Counted from the first letter of the stretch, positions 1 through 10,010 are shown. The stretch: DNA of 64,000 nt from Chryseobacterium gleum (GCA_945881885.1 CAMCVI010000002.1:142717-206716), one strand, 5' to 3'. Notes: generated by a model from the letters alone, not told the origin. A program made the numbers and translations.

Positions 1-1
1 A

Positions 2-649
2 ATTTCTGCTTCTGGACATATTAAAAATCCAGGTGTTTACGAAATTGAAATGGGAATTACAGTAGAAGAATTTATGAATTCTGATGAATACTGTGGTGGT
101 ATGATTGACGACAGACCTTTAAAAGCATTAGTGCCTGGAGGTTCATCTGTGCCAATTTTACCAGCACATTTAATATACAAAACTGCGGCTGGAACAGACC
201 GATTAATGACTTACGAATCTTTATCAGATGGAGGTTTCGCAACAGGTTCCATGTTAGGTTCTGGTGGTTTTATTGTTTATAATGATACCACTTGTATCGT
301 AAGAAATACTTGGAATTTCTCCCGTTTCTATCATCATGAAAGTTGCGGACAATGTACGCCTTGCCGAGAAGGAACTGGTTGGTTAGAAAAAATATTATGG
401 AGAATTGAAAATGGTCAAGGTCGTGAGGAAGACATCGACTTACTATGGAACATTCAATCTAAAATTGAAGGGAATACCATTTGCCCATTAGGCGATGCGG
501 CATCTTGGCCAGTAGCAGCAGCTATTCGCCACTTCAGAGAAGAATTTGAATACCATGTAAGATTTCCAGAAAAAATTAAAAATAGAAACCATTTTGTGAA
601 TGAGCCTTTTTCGAAAGTGCAACATTTAGTAAGCAAACAAACTGTTTAA
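2..649 (+). CDS. nuoF: NADH-quinone oxidoreductase subunit F, 5' truncated by window edge
   Basis: This is the C-terminal 215 residues of NuoF, the peripheral-arm subunit of complex I that binds FMN and NADH and carries the N3 [4Fe-4S] cluster. The frame is open from base 2, so the gene starts upstream; the ATG at 50 is internal. Visible are a SLBB-like segment (GHIKNPGVYEIEMG), the cluster motif ESCGQCTPCREGTGW and the fourth ligand in NTICPLGDA. It leads the nuoF-N run and is followed by nuoG after 45 bases. Family assignment is firm; only the N-terminal FMN/NADH-binding part is missing from view. Confidence 0.97.
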   Translation: MSASGHIKNPGVYEIEMGITVEEFMNSDEYCGGMIDDRPLKALVPGGSSVPILPAHLIYKTAAGTDRLMTYESLSDGGFATGSMLGSGGFIVYNDTTCIVRNTWNFSRFYHHESCGQCTPCREGTGWLEKILWRIENGQGREEDIDLLWNIQSKIEGNTICPLGDAASWPVAAAIRHFREEFEYHVRFPEKIKNRNHFVNEPFSKVQHLVSKQTV

Positions 650-694
650 TAAAAAATTCAAAAATGATTCCGCTAGGAATCAAACATTAAAAAA

Positions 695-1714
695 ATGAAA
701 GTAACCATAGACGGACAAAGCGTTGAAGTAGAACCAGGAACAACTATCCTGCAAGCTGCGCGTATGATTGGAGGCGATTTAGTGCCCCCAGCCATGTGTT
801 ATTATTCTAAATTAAAAGGAAGCGGTGGAAAATGTCGTTGCTGTTTAGTAGAAGTAGCAAAAGGTAGCGAAGCAGATCCAAGACCCATGCCGAAATTAAT
901 GGCGTCATGCGTAACAGGATGTATGGATGGTATGGAAGTGAATAGTAAAAATTCAGATAGAGTTACAGAAGCAAGAAAATCTGTAACCGAATTTTTATTA
1001 ATCAACCACCCGTTGGATTGCCCAGTTTGCGACCAAGCTGGTGAATGTGAATTACAAAATTTAAGTTTCGAACACGGAAAATCAGAAACACGTTTCATAG
1101 AAGAAAAAAGAACTTTTGAACCAGAAAACATTGGTGATAAAATTCAATTACACATGAACCGTTGTATTTTATGTCAACGTTGCACCACTTTAGCAGACCA
1201 ATTAACAGATAATAGAGTTCATGGTGTTTTAAACCGTGGAGACCATGCGCAAATTTCAACATGTGTATCTGCAGCTATTGACAATGAATTTTCTGGAAAT
1301 ATGATAGATGTTTGCCCAGTTGGCGCTTTAACAGACAAAACCTTCCGTTTTAAAAGCAGGGTTTGGTTTAACAAACCTTTTAATGCGCACAGAGATTGTG
1401 ACAAATGTTGTGGTAAAACTACAGTTTGGATGTTCGGAAACGAAATTCAAAGAGTAACTGGAAGAAAAGACCAATATGGTGAAGTAGATGAATTTATTTG
1501 CAACACCTGTCGTTTCGATAAAAAAGAAGTGTCAGACTGGACAATTGAAGGTCCAAAAGAATTCAATAAAGATTCGGTTATAAACCAAAATAATTATATT
1601 CGTCCTTTAGAAAAAGTAATTATTGAAACGGAAGATTTTATTTTAGAAGGTAGAAAACAAGACCAAGTAAGAATCAGTATGTCAGGTGTTCCATTAAAAA
1701 ATACTCAAAAATAA
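695..1714 (+). CDS. nuoG: NADH-quinone oxidoreductase subunit G, short form
   Basis: NuoG relays electrons along iron-sulfur clusters in the peripheral arm of complex I. The 339 residues carry a [2Fe-2S] ferredoxin domain (Cys35, 47, 50, 72), the His-ligated N5 motif HPLDCPVCDQAGEC (His105, Cys109, 112, 118), the N4 ligands (Cys157, 160, 163, 207) and a further Cys-rich segment near residues 235-275. The large molybdopterin-oxidoreductase-like domain that makes many NuoG proteins 700-900 residues long is absent, with no sign of a frameshift: the reading frame closes directly onto nuoH (TAATG, one base shared). The short form looks like normal flavobacterial architecture rather than a broken gene. 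Confidence 0.94.
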   Translation: MKVTIDGQSVEVEPGTTILQAARMIGGDLVPPAMCYYSKLKGSGGKCRCCLVEVAKGSEADPRPMPKLMASCVTGCMDGMEVNSKNSDRVTEARKSVTEFLLINHPLDCPVCDQAGECELQNLSFEHGKSETRFIEEKRTFEPENIGDKIQLHMNRCILCQRCTTLADQLTDNRVHGVLNRGDHAQISTCVSAAIDNEFSGNMIDVCPVGALTDKTFRFKSRVWFNKPFNAHRDCDKCCGKTTVWMFGNEIQRVTGRKDQYGEVDEFICNTCRFDKKEVSDWTIEGPKEFNKDSVINQNNYIRPLEKVIIETEDFILEGRKQDQVRISMSGVPLKNTQK

Positions 1715-2745
1715 TGGATAGTGCATTTATCATAGAAAAAAGCATTGTAATTGTTGCCGTTTTTGCATTAACCATGTTTATGGCCATGTACTCAACTTGG
1801 GCAGAACGTAAAGTTGCCGCATTTTTACAAGATCGTGTAGGACCAAACCGCGCAGGTTGGGGTGGCTTATTACAACCACTAGCTGATGGCGCTAAATTAT
1901 TTACAAAAGAAGAATTTTTCCCAAACACACCAAATAGATTTTTATTTATTTTAGGACCTGCAATAGCAATGAGTACAGCCTTAATTACAAGTGCTGTTAT
2001 TCCTTGGGGAGATAAAATTCATATTTTCGGAAGAGATGTTTTACTTCAAGCTACAGATATTGATGTGTCAATATTATATATTTTCGGTGTATTATCAATC
2101 GGAGTTTACGGAATTATGATTGGTGCTTGGGCATCTAACAATAAATATTCCTTAATGTCTGCCGTTCGTGCTTCTTCTCAAATGATTTCTTATGAAGTTG
2201 CGATGGGACTAGCCATGATTTCCATTTTAATGATGTCGGGTTCTTTATCATTAAAAGACATTACTGTAATGCAAGCCAATGACGGATGGAACATATTTTA
2301 TCAGCCGTTAGCGTTTTTAATTTTCTTAATTTGTTCGTTTGCAGAAACTAACAGAACACCCTTCGATTTAGCAGAATGTGAATCGGAATTAATTGGTGGC
2401 TATCACACAGAATATTCCTCTATGAAAATGGGATTCTATTTATTTGCTGAATATGCAAATATGTTTATTTCATCAACTATTTTAGCTATCGTGTTTTTAG
2501 GAGGTTACCATTTTCCAGGAATGGCTTGGGTAAATGAAAATTGGGGTATAAATATTGGTGCATTATTAGGGTTTATGACACTATTTGCAAAAATATGTTT
2601 CTTCATCTTTTTCTACATGTGGGTAAGATGGACAATTCCGCGTTTCAGATATGATCAATTGATGCATTTAGGTTGGAAAATATTAATTCCGTTAGCTGTT
2701 ATCAATATTATTATAACTGGAATTGTAATGGTTTTATTTAATTAA
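1714..2745 (+). CDS. nuoH: NADH-quinone oxidoreductase subunit H
   Basis: Membrane subunit of complex I that forms the quinone-binding cavity where the peripheral and membrane arms meet. It has 343 residues and about eight hydrophobic segments. Recognisable family motifs are AERKVAAFLQDRVGPNRAG near residue 30, the acidic loop AETNRTPFDLAECESELI and GYHTEYSSMKMG. The start overlaps the nuoG stop by one base, which suggests translational coupling, and nuoI follows eight bases after the stop. Confidence 0.97.
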   Translation: MDSAFIIEKSIVIVAVFALTMFMAMYSTWAERKVAAFLQDRVGPNRAGWGGLLQPLADGAKLFTKEEFFPNTPNRFLFILGPAIAMSTALITSAVIPWGDKIHIFGRDVLLQATDIDVSILYIFGVLSIGVYGIMIGAWASNNKYSLMSAVRASSQMISYEVAMGLAMISILMMSGSLSLKDITVMQANDGWNIFYQPLAFLIFLICSFAETNRTPFDLAECESELIGGYHTEYSSMKMGFYLFAEYANMFISSTILAIVFLGGYHFPGMAWVNENWGINIGALLGFMTLFAKICFFIFFYMWVRWTIPRFRYDQLMHLGWKILIPLAVINIIITGIVMVLFN

Positions 2746-2753
2746 GAAGAAAA

Positions 2754-3299
2754 ATGTCAGTACAACAAATATCATTATCAGGAAGAAAAATGGAAGTTTC
2801 CAACAAGGAAATGACATTCTTAGAACGAATTTACGTTTGGACGATTCTGAAAGGATTATGGACCACTATTCAACATTTGTTTAGAAGAAAAGTGACCATA
2901 AAATATCCAGAAGAAGTGCGCGAAATGAGTCCAATTGCACGTTTGCAACACATGTTAATGCGCGACGACCAAGGCAGAGAAAGATGCACCGCTTGCGGAT
3001 TGTGCGCTTTGTCATGTCCTGCAGAAGCCATTACTATGAAAGCTGGAGAAAGAAAAGCAGATGAAAAACATTTGTATAGAGAAGAAAAATATGCGGAAAT
3101 TTATGAAATAAATATGCTGCGTTGTATTTTTTGTGGTTTATGCGAAGAAGCGTGTCCTAAAGAAGCTATTTACTTAACAACTTCTAAAAAAATTGTGAAA
3201 TCGGGTTACGAAAGAGAAGAATTTATCTACGGAAAAGACAAATTAGTGATGCCGTTAGACATGGCTATTAAAAACACACAAACTAATACCGTAAATTAA
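2754..3299 (+). CDS. nuoI: NADH-quinone oxidoreductase subunit I (two [4Fe-4S] clusters)
   Basis: Ferredoxin-like subunit that carries clusters N6a and N6b, handing electrons towards N2 and quinone. Two CxxCxxCxxxCP motifs are complete: CTACGLCALSCP (Cys78, 81, 84, 88) and CIFCGLCEEACP (Cys124, 127, 130, 134). The 181-residue length fits the family. There is a basic amphipathic N-terminus of about 60 residues that would lie on the membrane surface. Two bases separate its stop from nuoJ. Confidence 0.97.
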   Translation: MSVQQISLSGRKMEVSNKEMTFLERIYVWTILKGLWTTIQHLFRRKVTIKYPEEVREMSPIARLQHMLMRDDQGRERCTACGLCALSCPAEAITMKAGERKADEKHLYREEKYAEIYEINMLRCIFCGLCEEACPKEAIYLTTSKKIVKSGYEREEFIYGKDKLVMPLDMAIKNTQTNTVN

Positions 3300-3301
3300 T
3301 T

Positions 3302-3805
3302 ATGATAGAAATTGTTTTTTATATATTATCTGCTATAACATTAGGAACGGCTTTTTTAACTGTTTTCAGCAAAAACGCCATTCATAGTGCCATTTATTTA
3401 GTGGTTTGCTTTTTCTCATTAGCAGGTCATTACTTACTTTTTAATGCGCAATTTTTAGCCATCGTACATATAATTGTATATGCAGGGGCTATTATGGTAC
3501 TTTTATTATTTACCTTAATGCTTATGAATTTAGACAAAGAAGACGAAACATCGAAACCTTTATTTGCAAAACTTGCAGCCGTTTTTTCAGCTGGAATTTT
3601 AGGATTGGTTTTAATTGCAGCACTTCGTAAAGCACAGCCAGAAAATATCGAATATGTAAATTCTGGGGTAGATTATCAATCTATTAAAGTTTTAGGAAAT
3701 GTATTGTTAAACGAATACCAAGTGCCTTTCGAATTTGCTTCGGTTTTACTTTTAGTATCTATGATTGGTGCCGTTTTAATTTCTAAAAAAGAAGAAAAAA
3801 TTTAA
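3302..3805 (+). CDS. nuoJ: NADH-quinone oxidoreductase subunit J
   Basis: Small membrane subunit of the complex I proton-pumping arm. The 167 residues contain five predicted transmembrane segments, with the conserved third-helix stretch [16 protein letters not shown] around residues 55-70, where a pi-bulge occurs in known structures. It is tightly packed between nuoI and nuoK with two-base gaps, in the standard nuo order. Confidence 0.96.
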   Translation: MIEIVFYILSAITLGTAFLTVFSKNAIHSAIYLVVCFFSLAGHYLLFNAQFLAIVHIIVYAGAIMVLLLFTLMLMNLDKEDETSKPLFAKLAAVFSAGILGLVLIAALRKAQPENIEYVNSGVDYQSIKVLGNVLLNEYQVPFEFASVLLLVSMIGAVLISKKEEKI

Positions 3806-3807
3806 TT

Positions 3808-4125
3808 ATGAACATACTAGAACAAGTTGGTATTGAAAACTACATTACACTTTCAGCTTTGCTGTTTTGTATTGGTGCGTTTGGGCTTTTATACAGAAGA
3901 AATGCCATAATCATGTTTATGTCTATTGAAATTATGTTAAATGCAGTCAACTTACTTTTAGTTGCTTTTTCTTCGTATCATGAAGATCCATCAGGGCAAG
4001 TTTTTGTATTTTTCACCATGGCGGTTGCTGCAGCTGAAGTAGCTGTAGGATTAGCCATATTAGTTTCGGTATTTAGAAATATTGGAAATATTGACATCGA
4101 TAATTTAAAAAATCTAAAAGGATAA
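3808..4125 (+). CDS. nuoK: NADH-quinone oxidoreductase subunit K
   Basis: Complex I membrane subunit with three transmembrane helices (105 residues). The two buried glutamates typical of NuoK/ND4L are visible in [17 protein letters not shown] and in [15 protein letters not shown]. Position and length match the family, and nuoL starts seven bases after its stop. Confidence 0.97.
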   Translation: MNILEQVGIENYITLSALLFCIGAFGLLYRRNAIIMFMSIEIMLNAVNLLLVAFSSYHEDPSGQVFVFFTMAVAAAEVAVGLAILVSVFRNIGNIDIDNLKNLKG

Positions 4126-4132
4126 TTCTGAA

Positions 4133-6013
4133 ATGAATACTACTATATTACTCTTATTATTTGCGCCGTTAGTTGGTTTTTTAATCAATACATTTTTCGG
4201 CAAATCATTAGGAAAAACAATTTCTGGTGTAATAGGAACAACTGCTATTGTTGTATCTTTCTTATGTACCATTTCATTATTTTCTCAAATTAATACCGAC
4301 GGAAAAGCCATAACTTTTCATTTAGCGGATTGGTTTTCAATTGGTTCAATCCAAGTAAACTTCTCCTTTTTGTTCGATCAATTATCTGTTTTATGGTTAT
4401 TGTTCGTAACTGGAATTGGCGCTTTAATTCATTTGTATTCGATTAGTTACATGCATGAAGACGAAAATATGCACAAATTTTTCTCCTATTTAAATTTGTT
4501 TGTATTCTTCATGATTACGTTAGTAGCTGGAAGTAACTTATTAATTATGTTTATTGGTTGGGAAGGCGTAGGTTTATGTTCTTATTTACTTATCGGGTTT
4601 TGGTATAAAAACCAAGATTATAATGATGCTGCGAAAAAAGCATTTATTATGAACCGTATTGGAGATTTAGGTTTCTTAATTGGAATTTTTATTTTAGGTT
4701 TCCATTTTCAGACTTTAGAATTTTTAGAAATAAAAACGTTATTAGGAAAAGATTTAATCACTCCTAGCCTATTATCAATCGCAGCTTTATGTTTATTCAT
4801 TGGAGCTTGTGGAAAATCAGCACAATTACCTTTAGCCACTTGGTTACCAGACGCAATGGCTGGACCAACACCAGTTTCTGCATTAATTCACGCGGCAACG
4901 ATGGTAACAGCAGGTATCTTTATGATAACAAGAATGAATTTCTTATTCGATTTAACGCCTGAAATTCAAAACATAATTGCAATTGTTGGTGCTATCACCG
5001 CAATTGTAGCTGCATCGATTGGTTTGGTTCAAAACGATATTAAAAAAGTATTAGCTTATTCTACAGTTTCGCAATTGGGTTTAATGTTTTTAGCATTAGG
5101 TTTAGGCGCCTATGAAGTAGCGGTTTTCCACGTAATTACACACGCTTTCTTTAAAGCTTGTTTGTTCTTGGGTTCAGGATCTGTAATTCATGCTTTGCAC
5201 GGAGAACAAGACATGAAAAACATGGGTGGTTTACGAAAAGTAATGCCAATTACTTTCTGGACAATGATGATTTCGACTTTAGCGATTTCGGGTATTTTTC
5301 CTTTCTCTGGCTTCTGGTCTAAAGATGAAATTTTAATGACGGCTTTTCACAATAATATCCCTTTATGGATTGTGGGTTCGATTGCTTCTATTATGACTGC
5401 ATTTTATATGTTTAGATTAATGTATTTAACTTTCTTCAATGACTTTAGAGGAACAGAGGAACAAAAACATCATTTACACGAAAGTCCTGCATTAATAACA
5501 ATTCCATTAGTAATTTTGGCAACATTGGCTGCCATTGGTGGAGCCATTAGCTTACCAGGAAACAGTTGGTTAAATCATTATTTAGCACCTTTATTCAAAA
5601 AACATGAAGCGCATCATTTAGATGGTCAAGCTTATATGTTAATGGCTATTGCAACAGTTGGTGCTTTAGTCGGGATTGGTATTGCTTATTCTAAATATTT
5701 AAAGAAAAAAGAAATCCCAGTGGCAGATTCAGAAGCGCAAGGTTTACATAAAGTTTTATCAAATAAATATTATTTAGATGAAATTTATATGGCTATAATA
5801 GTAAAACCAATTTATATGATTTCAAGTTTTGCTAAAAAATATGTGGAGAAATTTATTTCAAATGCAGTTATAGGATTAGGTGGTGCCACATATGCACTAT
5901 CTTTAAAAGGAAAGAAAATTCAAAATGGTAATATTGGTGTGTATTTATTCGCATTTATATTCGGAATGGTTGGGTTTTTAGTTTATGTATTTATAATTCG
6001 AGATGTAAAATAA
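4133..6013 (+). CDS. nuoL: NADH-quinone oxidoreductase subunit L
   Basis: Largest antiporter-like subunit of complex I, a proton channel with the long lateral helix. It has 626 residues and about 16 hydrophobic segments. Family signatures are visible in the core: GWEGVGLCSYLLIGFW (key Glu), LPDAMAGPTPVSALIHAATMVTAG and the HAFFKACLFLGSGSVIH region. The C-terminal ~100 residues fit the lateral helix and its anchor. It shares one base with nuoM (TAATG). Confidence 0.97.
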   Translation: MNTTILLLLFAPLVGFLINTFFGKSLGKTISGVIGTTAIVVSFLCTISLFSQINTDGKAITFHLADWFSIGSIQVNFSFLFDQLSVLWLLFVTGIGALIHLYSISYMHEDENMHKFFSYLNLFVFFMITLVAGSNLLIMFIGWEGVGLCSYLLIGFWYKNQDYNDAAKKAFIMNRIGDLGFLIGIFILGFHFQTLEFLEIKTLLGKDLITPSLLSIAALCLFIGACGKSAQLPLATWLPDAMAGPTPVSALIHAATMVTAGIFMITRMNFLFDLTPEIQNIIAIVGAITAIVAASIGLVQNDIKKVLAYSTVSQLGLMFLALGLGAYEVAVFHVITHAFFKACLFLGSGSVIHALHGEQDMKNMGGLRKVMPITFWTMMISTLAISGIFPFSGFWSKDEILMTAFHNNIPLWIVGSIASIMTAFYMFRLMYLTFFNDFRGTEEQKHHLHESPALITIPLVILATLAAIGGAISLPGNSWLNHYLAPLFKKHEAHHLDGQAYMLMAIATVGALVGIGIAYSKYLKKKEIPVADSEAQGLHKVLSNKYYLDEIYMAIIVKPIYMISSFAKKYVEKFISNAVIGLGGATYALSLKGKKIQNGNIGVYLFAFIFGMVGFLVYVFIIRDVK

Positions 6014-7443
6014 TGGATAGTAGTATCGTTTTAATTGTATTATTAGTTGGCGCAATAGTCACCTATTTATCAGGAAACAAGTTTGCCCCTAAAATAGCTT
6101 TAATTTCAAGTATTGCTGCATTTGGCGTAACGCTATTAAATTTAAATGCGTACCAAGCTGGTGAAAATTTAGATGTAAATGTACCATGGATATCACAACT
6201 TAACATCAATTTTGCATTGCACGTTGATGGTTTATCTTTAGTGATGTTATTATTAACAACGGGATTATTACCATTGATTGTCTTGTCGGGATTTATCACA
6301 AAATTTGAAAATTCAAGATCTATTTATGCTTTAATGCTATTTATGGGATTCGCTATGGCAGGTACTTTCCTAGCTTCTGATGGAATTTTATATTACATAT
6401 TTTGGGAAATTGCATTAATTCCTATTTATTTTATTGCTTTAAATTGGGGTAATGGAGATTTGGAAGAGCGTAAAAAAGCTATTTTAAAATTCTTTATTTA
6501 CACGTTTGCAGGTTCCTTATTTATGCTTTTGGCTTTCATTTATTTGTATACAAAAGGTGGTAGTTTTGATATCAATAAATTATACGCCTTACAATTAACA
6601 ACTTCAGAAAAAACATATATTTTTGTTGCTTTCTTTTTAGCGTATGCTATTAAAATTCCTTTGATTCCTTTTCATACTTGGCAAGCTAACACGTATAGTA
6701 AAGCGCCTGCTGTTGGCACAATGTTATTGTCTGGGATTATGCTTAAAATGGGATTGTACAGTGTGCTAAGATGGCAATTACCCTTAACAGATGAAGTAGC
6801 AAAAGCACATGTTCCTTATATTGTTGCTTTATCAATTGCCGGAATTATTTATGGTGCGATTGTAACATTAAAACAAAAAGACATTAAGAAATTTTTAGCG
6901 TATTCCTCTTTATCACACGTGGGTTTAATTGCAGCTGGTTTATATTCTTTAACAATAGAAGGATTTCAAGGTGCGGTTTTACAAATGCTTTCTCACGGTA
7001 TTGTAATTGTAGGATTATTTTATGTAGTTGAATTAATTTACAGCCGATACAACACTTACGAAATTAAAGAAATGGGCGGCATCAGAATTCAAGATACTTA
7101 TTTCGCTACTTTGTTTATGATTATCATGTTAGCCTCTGTGGCGTTGCCAACTACATTCAATTTTATTGGAGAATTTAATTTGCTTTACAGTTTATTTAAA
7201 GTAAATATTTGGTATGCAGTAGTGGCAGGAACAACAATTATATTAGGCGCGTTTTATATGCTACGCATGTTTCAAAAAGTAATGTTAGGATCTGCACATA
7301 AAACATTTCAAAATATAACAAAACAGGAAAGCATTGTATTGGTAATTATAGTTGGGGCAACTATTTTCTTCGGATTATTTCCACAACCAATTATCGATTT
7401 AATTACGCCAAGTTTACAATCAATTTTAACTCAAATTAAATAA
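6013..7443 (+). CDS. nuoM: NADH-quinone oxidoreductase subunit M
   Basis: Second antiporter-like proton-channel subunit of complex I, 476 residues, about 14 transmembrane helices. The conserved stretch YYIFWEIALIPIYF (helix-5 Glu) and the PLIPFHTWQANTYSKAP segment are present, with KKFLAYSSLSHVGLI in the middle. The start overlaps the nuoL stop by one base. Confidence 0.97.
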   Translation: MDSSIVLIVLLVGAIVTYLSGNKFAPKIALISSIAAFGVTLLNLNAYQAGENLDVNVPWISQLNINFALHVDGLSLVMLLLTTGLLPLIVLSGFITKFENSRSIYALMLFMGFAMAGTFLASDGILYYIFWEIALIPIYFIALNWGNGDLEERKKAILKFFIYTFAGSLFMLLAFIYLYTKGGSFDINKLYALQLTTSEKTYIFVAFFLAYAIKIPLIPFHTWQANTYSKAPAVGTMLLSGIMLKMGLYSVLRWQLPLTDEVAKAHVPYIVALSIAGIIYGAIVTLKQKDIKKFLAYSSLSHVGLIAAGLYSLTIEGFQGAVLQMLSHGIVIVGLFYVVELIYSRYNTYEIKEMGGIRIQDTYFATLFMIIMLASVALPTTFNFIGEFNLLYSLFKVNIWYAVVAGTTIILGAFYMLRMFQKVMLGSAHKTFQNITKQESIVLVIIVGATIFFGLFPQPIIDLITPSLQSILTQIK

Positions 7444-7456
7444 TAAGCATCATAAA

Positions 7457-8824
7457 ATGACTACATTAATTGCTATAATAGGAATCGGAATATTTTGTTT
7501 ATTAGCAGAAATAATGAATCTAAAAAAGATTATTATTCCTGTATCAATAGTAGCCTTAATGGTATTATTTGGTTTAAACTTAATTGAAGAATTACCAGAA
7601 ATATCAGGATATGAATCCATGATAATTTCAGATAAATTTGCAAAAGCATTTTCAAGTTTATTTATACTATTAACGGCGTTGCTTATTTTAATGAGTGCCC
7701 CGAGTTATAAAAACAGTTCAAAATTATCAGATTTTATTTCAATAAAAGTATTCATGCTTTCTGGAGCTGTGGCAATGGTAAGTTTTAGCAATTTGGCCAT
7801 GTTTTTCTTAGGCATCGAAGTATTATCTATTGGATTATATGTATTAGCAGGAAGTGACAGATTGAACATAAAAAGTAACGAAGCAGGTATGAAATACTTT
7901 TTAATGGGGTCGTTTGCTTCTGGAATTTTATTATTTGGAATTACCATGTTATATGGTGCAACTGGGACTTTTGACATCGGAACATTATACGAAGCATCAA
8001 TATCTGCAAGTACTGAATTTTGGTTTTATATTGGAGTAATTTTAATAACGATTGGAATGTTATTTAAAGTAGCCGCTACACCTATGCACTTCTGGGCTCC
8101 AGACGTATATGAGGGCTCACCTACTCAAGTAACAGCCATCATGAGTACACTGGCAAAAGTGGCAGCTATGGCTTCATTCTTTAAGTTAATTACCATATTA
8201 AACAGCCAAATGCTTTACAGTTATACACAAGTGATAGTTGTGGTTGTAATTGCAACTATGTTATTTGGTAACGTAATGGCGCTTCGTCAGAAAAAAATAA
8301 AACGCGTTATTGCTTATTCAGGAATTTCTCATACCGGATTTATGTTGTTGAGTTTACTAAACATAAATGCCGCAGAAAACAATTTATTATTTTATGCAAC
8401 ATCTTATGCAATAGCAGGATTAGCAGCCTTTTCGGTAATTCTATTTGTAACTAAAAATGAAGATAACGATTTGATAGAAAACTTTAACGGATTGGGTAAA
8501 AAACACCCTTTAATGGCTTTTATCATGACCATTGCTTTGTTGTCAATGGCTGGAATTCCGATTTTAGCAGGATTTTTTGCTAAGTTTTTCTTATTAAACC
8601 AAATAATCTCAAGTGGTTTTATTGGATTGGCAATTGTTGCCATTATTAATTCAATGATTGCGGTGTACTATTATTTTAAAATAGTTGTTGCCATGTTTAC
8701 CAAAGAACCCGTTTATGCTAAAGAATTTGCCAATCATTCCGAATATTATATAGTTGGAATTGTGGCCACAGTGTTGTTAATACTGATAGGCATTTTCCCA
8801 GATGCAATACTGAATTTGATATAA
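7457..8824 (+). CDS. nuoN: NADH-quinone oxidoreductase subunit N
   Basis: Third antiporter-like subunit and last gene of the complex I operon, 455 residues. Recognisable are the helix-5 segment FFLGIEVLSIGLYVL, TPMHFWAPDVYEGSPT and KRVIAYSGISHTGFMLL. A strong hairpin terminator follows seven bases after the stop, so transcription of the operon should end here. Confidence 0.97.
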   Translation: MTTLIAIIGIGIFCLLAEIMNLKKIIIPVSIVALMVLFGLNLIEELPEISGYESMIISDKFAKAFSSLFILLTALLILMSAPSYKNSSKLSDFISIKVFMLSGAVAMVSFSNLAMFFLGIEVLSIGLYVLAGSDRLNIKSNEAGMKYFLMGSFASGILLFGITMLYGATGTFDIGTLYEASISASTEFWFYIGVILITIGMLFKVAATPMHFWAPDVYEGSPTQVTAIMSTLAKVAAMASFFKLITILNSQMLYSYTQVIVVVVIATMLFGNVMALRQKKIKRVIAYSGISHTGFMLLSLLNINAAENNLLFYATSYAIAGLAAFSVILFVTKNEDNDLIENFNGLGKKHPLMAFIMTIALLSMAGIPILAGFFAKFFLLNQIISSGFIGLAIVAIINSMIAVYYYFKIVVAMFTKEPVYAKEFANHSEYYIVGIVATVLLILIGIFPDAILNLI

Positions 8825-8830
8825 AAACAA

Positions 8831-8856
8831 AAAGTCCAAATTTACATTTGGACTTT
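8831..8856. terminator. Bidirectional intrinsic terminator between nuoN and the ketoacyl synthase
   Basis: An 11-bp perfect stem (AAAGTCCAAAT / ATTTGGACTTT) closes a four-base loop. A-rich sequence precedes it and a T-run follows, so it can serve both strands. It lies in the 34-base gap between two converging operons. Confidence 0.85.
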
Positions 8857-8858
8857 TT

Positions 8859-10010
8859 TTATAACTCAATTAAAACAGAAACAGCATTGCCGCCAAACCC
8901 AACGGCGTTGACCAATATTCTTCTTAATTTTTTAGTGGTATTTTTATTTTGATAAAAAGGTGTTTCGATAAAATGTTGGTGCTGCAGCATTAATATTGCT
9001 AATTCAATACTTAATAAGCCCGATGTAGCAAACGTATGCCCTACTTTCCACTTATTAGAAGTTAATAATGGAACATGTGTGCCAAATACTTTTTTAATCG
9101 CTTCAAACTCAGTTTTATCACCCTGAATGGTGCCTGGTGCATGCATTATAATCGCATCAATATCTTCTAAAGAATAATTGGCTATTGCCATTTTCATCGA
9201 TTTCTGAAAACATGCTGCACCTGTTGAAATAGAGGTACTACTTGATAAAATTTCCGTAGCAAAACCAATTCCTGTAATTTTGGCTAGTGCTTTTTCTGAA
9301 GAAAGTGATAACGATAAACAAGCCGCCGCTTCACCTAAAACCATCGTATTGGAAGTTTTATCGAAATCCAAACACCTATTGGCTAAAGCAGTTTCTTCGT
9401 TAGAATACACTTTTAAAGCCGTCATTTGACTCAACGTAAAAGATGTTAAAGGTGCTTCGCTGGCACCTACTAAAAACTGATTACACATGCCCGATTGCAA
9501 CCAGGCAATTCCGTTTAACAAAGCATGTAAACCTGTGGAACAAGTAATAGAATGTGAGATTTCTGGACCATTAGTTTGTAAATCGTGCGACACCCAACTA
9601 GAAATATTTCCTAAAGTTGTAGCTGGAGAAGTAAACGTAGAAACCGCTCCGTCATTAATAAAATCGGTATGGTACTTTTCAAATAATGTGGTGGCACCAC
9701 GAGAAGATCCAAAATTAATACCAACATTATTATTTAAAAAATTACTGTTTTCAAAGCATTTTCTGGCAACCAAAATGGCCATGACTACCGATTTATCCAA
9801 ATGTTTGTATTTGGAATCTGAACCCAAAACATTATTTAATAAATGGGTTACATCATCAGAAAATTTAGCAACCCAATAAGCTTTTTTATTAGCTTCCAAC
9901 TTTTGAAACAACGAATTGTCATGCAAATAATTCTCCCAAATTTCGATAGCAGTAGTTCCTAATGCAGAAATAGAAGCAATTGAATGAATATAAACAGATT
10001 GTTTTAACAT
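8859..10010 (-). CDS. FabF/KAS-II-like beta-ketoacyl synthase in the biotin operon
   Basis: A 383-residue thiolase-fold condensing enzyme. The Cys-His-His machinery appears complete: the nucleophile in SITCSTGLHA (Cys157), first His in MHAPGTIQGD (His290), and Lys320 with second His in SNKWKVGHTFATSG (His325). Compared with housekeeping FabF it is short by about 30 residues, and the usual AHGTST motif reads HAPGTI. Its start codon overlaps the end of bioA by seven bases, so the two are translationally coupled. That ties it to biotin synthesis, plausibly to making the pimeloyl chain that BioF uses. No bioC, bioH, bioW or bioZ is in the window. Enzyme class is seen directly; the substrate is inferred from context. 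Confidence 0.85.
   Translation of the reverse strand: MLKQSVYIHSIASISALGTTAIEIWENYLHDNSLFQKLEANKKAYWVAKFSDDVTHLLNNVLGSDSKYKHLDKSVVMAILVARKCFENSNFLNNNVGINFGSSRGATTLFEKYHTDFINDGAVSTFTSPATTLGNISSWVSHDLQTNGPEISHSITCSTGLHALLNGIAWLQSGMCNQFLVGASEAPLTSFTLSQMTALKVYSNEETALANRCLDFDKTSNTMVLGEAAACLSLSLSSEKALAKITGIGFATEILSSSTSISTGAACFQKSMKMAIANYSLEDIDAIIMHAPGTIQGDKTEFEAIKKVFGTHVPLLTSNKWKVGHTFATSGLLSIELAILMLQHQHFIETPFYQNKNTTKKLRRILVNAVGFGGNAVSVLIEL

Noticed and set aside
695..1714. NuoG as a truncated pseudogene
   Set aside because: All expected cluster ligands are present, the frame runs cleanly into nuoH with an overlap, and no remnant of the missing domain follows.
9487..9879. 130-codon frame opposite the ketoacyl synthase
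   Set aside because: Antisense shadow of a well-supported gene with no recognisable domain.
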